7,774 nucleotides of DNA. Origin: Lentisphaerota bacterium. Its GTDB lineage: Bacteria; Verrucomicrobiota; Kiritimatiellia; RFP12; UBA1067. The notes under the pieces were generated by a model. The model had not been told where the DNA came from and did not search any database. It worked only from the letters and a program-made list of their open reading frames with translations. Where the stretch lies: NCBI GenBank assembly GCA_022839525.1, contig JALHET010000084.1:5683-13456 (forward strand). Reading direction: 5' to 3'. A program made the translations under genes and the position numbers. The number at the start of each line of letters is the position of its first letter. The stretch's first letter is position 1. Positions 7,131 through 7,774 of the stretch are shown here, piece after piece.

Positions 7131-7133
7131 AGT

Positions 7134-7774
7134 ATGGCCGAGAAGAAAGCAAGCAACACCCAACTGGAAGCTGTTTTAAGCCAAATCCGCAAAGAATTTG
7201 GCGATTCGGCCATCATGCGCATGGGCGATGCGGAAGCCTCGAAGGACATTCCGGTCATCCCGACGGGCGCGTTCTCCCTCGATCTCGCCCTCGGCGTGGG
7301 CGGGTTGCCGCGTGGCCGCGTGGTCGAAGTCTACGGGCAAGAGTCTTCCGGCAAAACCACGCTGGCCCTGCACATCATCGCCAACGCCCAAAAGGCCGGC
7401 GGGCTTGCCGCTTTTGTGGACGCCGAGCATGCGATGGATCCGAACTATGCCCGCCGTATCGGCGTTAACCTCGACGACCTGCTGGTTTCACAGCCCAACT
7501 CAGGTGAAGAGGCGCTTACCATCACCGAGCAGCTCGTCAAGAGCGGCGCGCTGGACGTGGTGGTGATCGACTCCGTCGCGGCGCTCACCCCGCAAGCCGA
7601 GATCGACGGCAACATGGGAGACGCCCACATGGGTCTGCAGGCGCGGCTCATGTCCCAGGCCATGCGCAAACTGACTAGCGCCATCGCCCAGACCAAGACC
7701 CTCTGCATTTTCACCAACCAAGTGCGCGACAAGATCGGCGTGATGTTCGGCAACCCCGAGACCACGCCCGGCGG
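7134..7774 (+). CDS. recA: RecA recombinase, N-terminal 213 residues (3' end outside window)
   Basis: RecA is the cytoplasmic ATP-dependent strand-exchange protein of homologous recombination, and it also triggers LexA self-cleavage. The visible part is collinear with E. coli RecA: N-terminal helix ([20 protein letters not shown]), [20 protein letters not shown], Walker [10 protein letters not shown] (68-76, Lys74), the Glu-containing VDAEHAMDP (Glu98), QPNSGEEAL, Walker [11 protein letters not shown] (Asp148), loop L1 region GNMGDAHMG, and the L2 approach [15 protein letters not shown] followed by NPETTPGG. The start at 7134 has a strong Shine-Dalgarno (GAGGAGGAG) ending a few bases upstream. 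Roughly 135-150 residues of the usual length lie beyond the edge. Oddities: Gln69 where the Walker A loop normally has Pro (GPESSGKT), and Thr in IFTNQ where Ile is usual. It is transcribed away from the beta-helix gene and is not an obvious functional partner of it. Confidence 0.98.
   Translation, partial: MAEKKASNTQLEAVLSQIRKEFGDSAIMRMGDAEASKDIPVIPTGAFSLDLALGVGGLPRGRVVEVYGQESSGKTTLALHIIANAQKAGGLAAFVDAEHAMDPNYARRIGVNLDDLLVSQPNSGEEALTITEQLVKSGALDVVVIDSVAALTPQAEIDGNMGDAHMGLQARLMSQAMRKLTSAIAQTKTLCIFTNQVRDKIGVMFGNPETTPG

Larger units (their letters stand above)
6956..7133. other. Divergent intergenic region between the beta-helix gene and recA
   Basis: These 178 bases must carry the promoters for both directions. 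It is more AT-rich than the genes around it, with a T-tract at about 7080-7086. The minus-strand promoter candidate is described separately. I found no convincing -35/-10 pair for recA: TATCCT (7089-7094) could serve as a -10 but lacks a good -35. A half-site TGTTC at 7096-7100 resembles one arm of a Gram-positive/verrucomicrobial-type LexA box. There is no coding frame with gene-like character. Confidence 0.6.

Noticed and set aside
7025..7258. Minus-strand open frame of 77 codons across the recA start
   Set aside because: Overlaps the recA start and ribosome site in antisense, and has no family resemblance.
1..7774. CRISPR array, tRNA/rRNA, insertion sequence, phage or defence genes
   Set aside because: Nearly all bases are accounted for by three genes. 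The two short spacers show no direct repeats of CRISPR type, cloverleaf, transposase or terminal inverted repeats.

Overview
This window looks like bacterial chromosome of high GC content. The likely source is the Kiritimatiellota/Verrucomicrobiota/Lentisphaerota part of the PVC superphylum. The assignment rests on protein style, not on a database match. The large protease carries a calcium-loop linker reading roughly 'DSDGNGLSDWWELRYFG' followed by 'DPDGDLWSNFAEFLDNTDP', and InlB-like repeats ending in 'TLTWQW'. I associate both with the very large secreted proteins of that group. The second gene belongs to a right-handed beta-helix family that is common in the same phyla.

Layout. (1) Positions 1-4868, minus strand: one uninterrupted reading frame of at least 1622 codons that runs off the left edge. 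It encodes a secreted or surface-anchored subtilisin-like (S8, KP-43 type) protease with a prodomain, a catalytic domain with intact Asp/His/Ser/Asn, the KP-43 C-terminal beta-barrel and a long tail of adhesion-like modules. (2) 4869-4978: a 110-base spacer with a plausible promoter, a perfect 10-base palindrome and a weak terminator-like element. (3) 4979-6955, minus strand: a 658-residue exported right-handed parallel beta-helix protein with two C-terminal beta-sandwich-like regions. (4) 6956-7133: a 178-base divergent intergenic region. (5) 7134-7774, plus strand: the first 213 codons of recA, running off the right edge.

The beta-helix gene and the protease gene are read in the same direction (beta-helix first) and are 110 bases apart. 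They may be expressed together or from separate promoters. Both products are exported, so the pair may act outside the cytoplasm on polysaccharide and protein. No substrate can be read from the sequence. recA is transcribed away from them and is probably only a chromosomal neighbour. I see no tRNA, rRNA, CRISPR array, insertion sequence or phage gene. I also see no strong evidence for an undescribed multi-gene system. The most unusual items are the modular architecture of the protease, the unassigned beta-helix protein and a Gln in the RecA Walker A loop.
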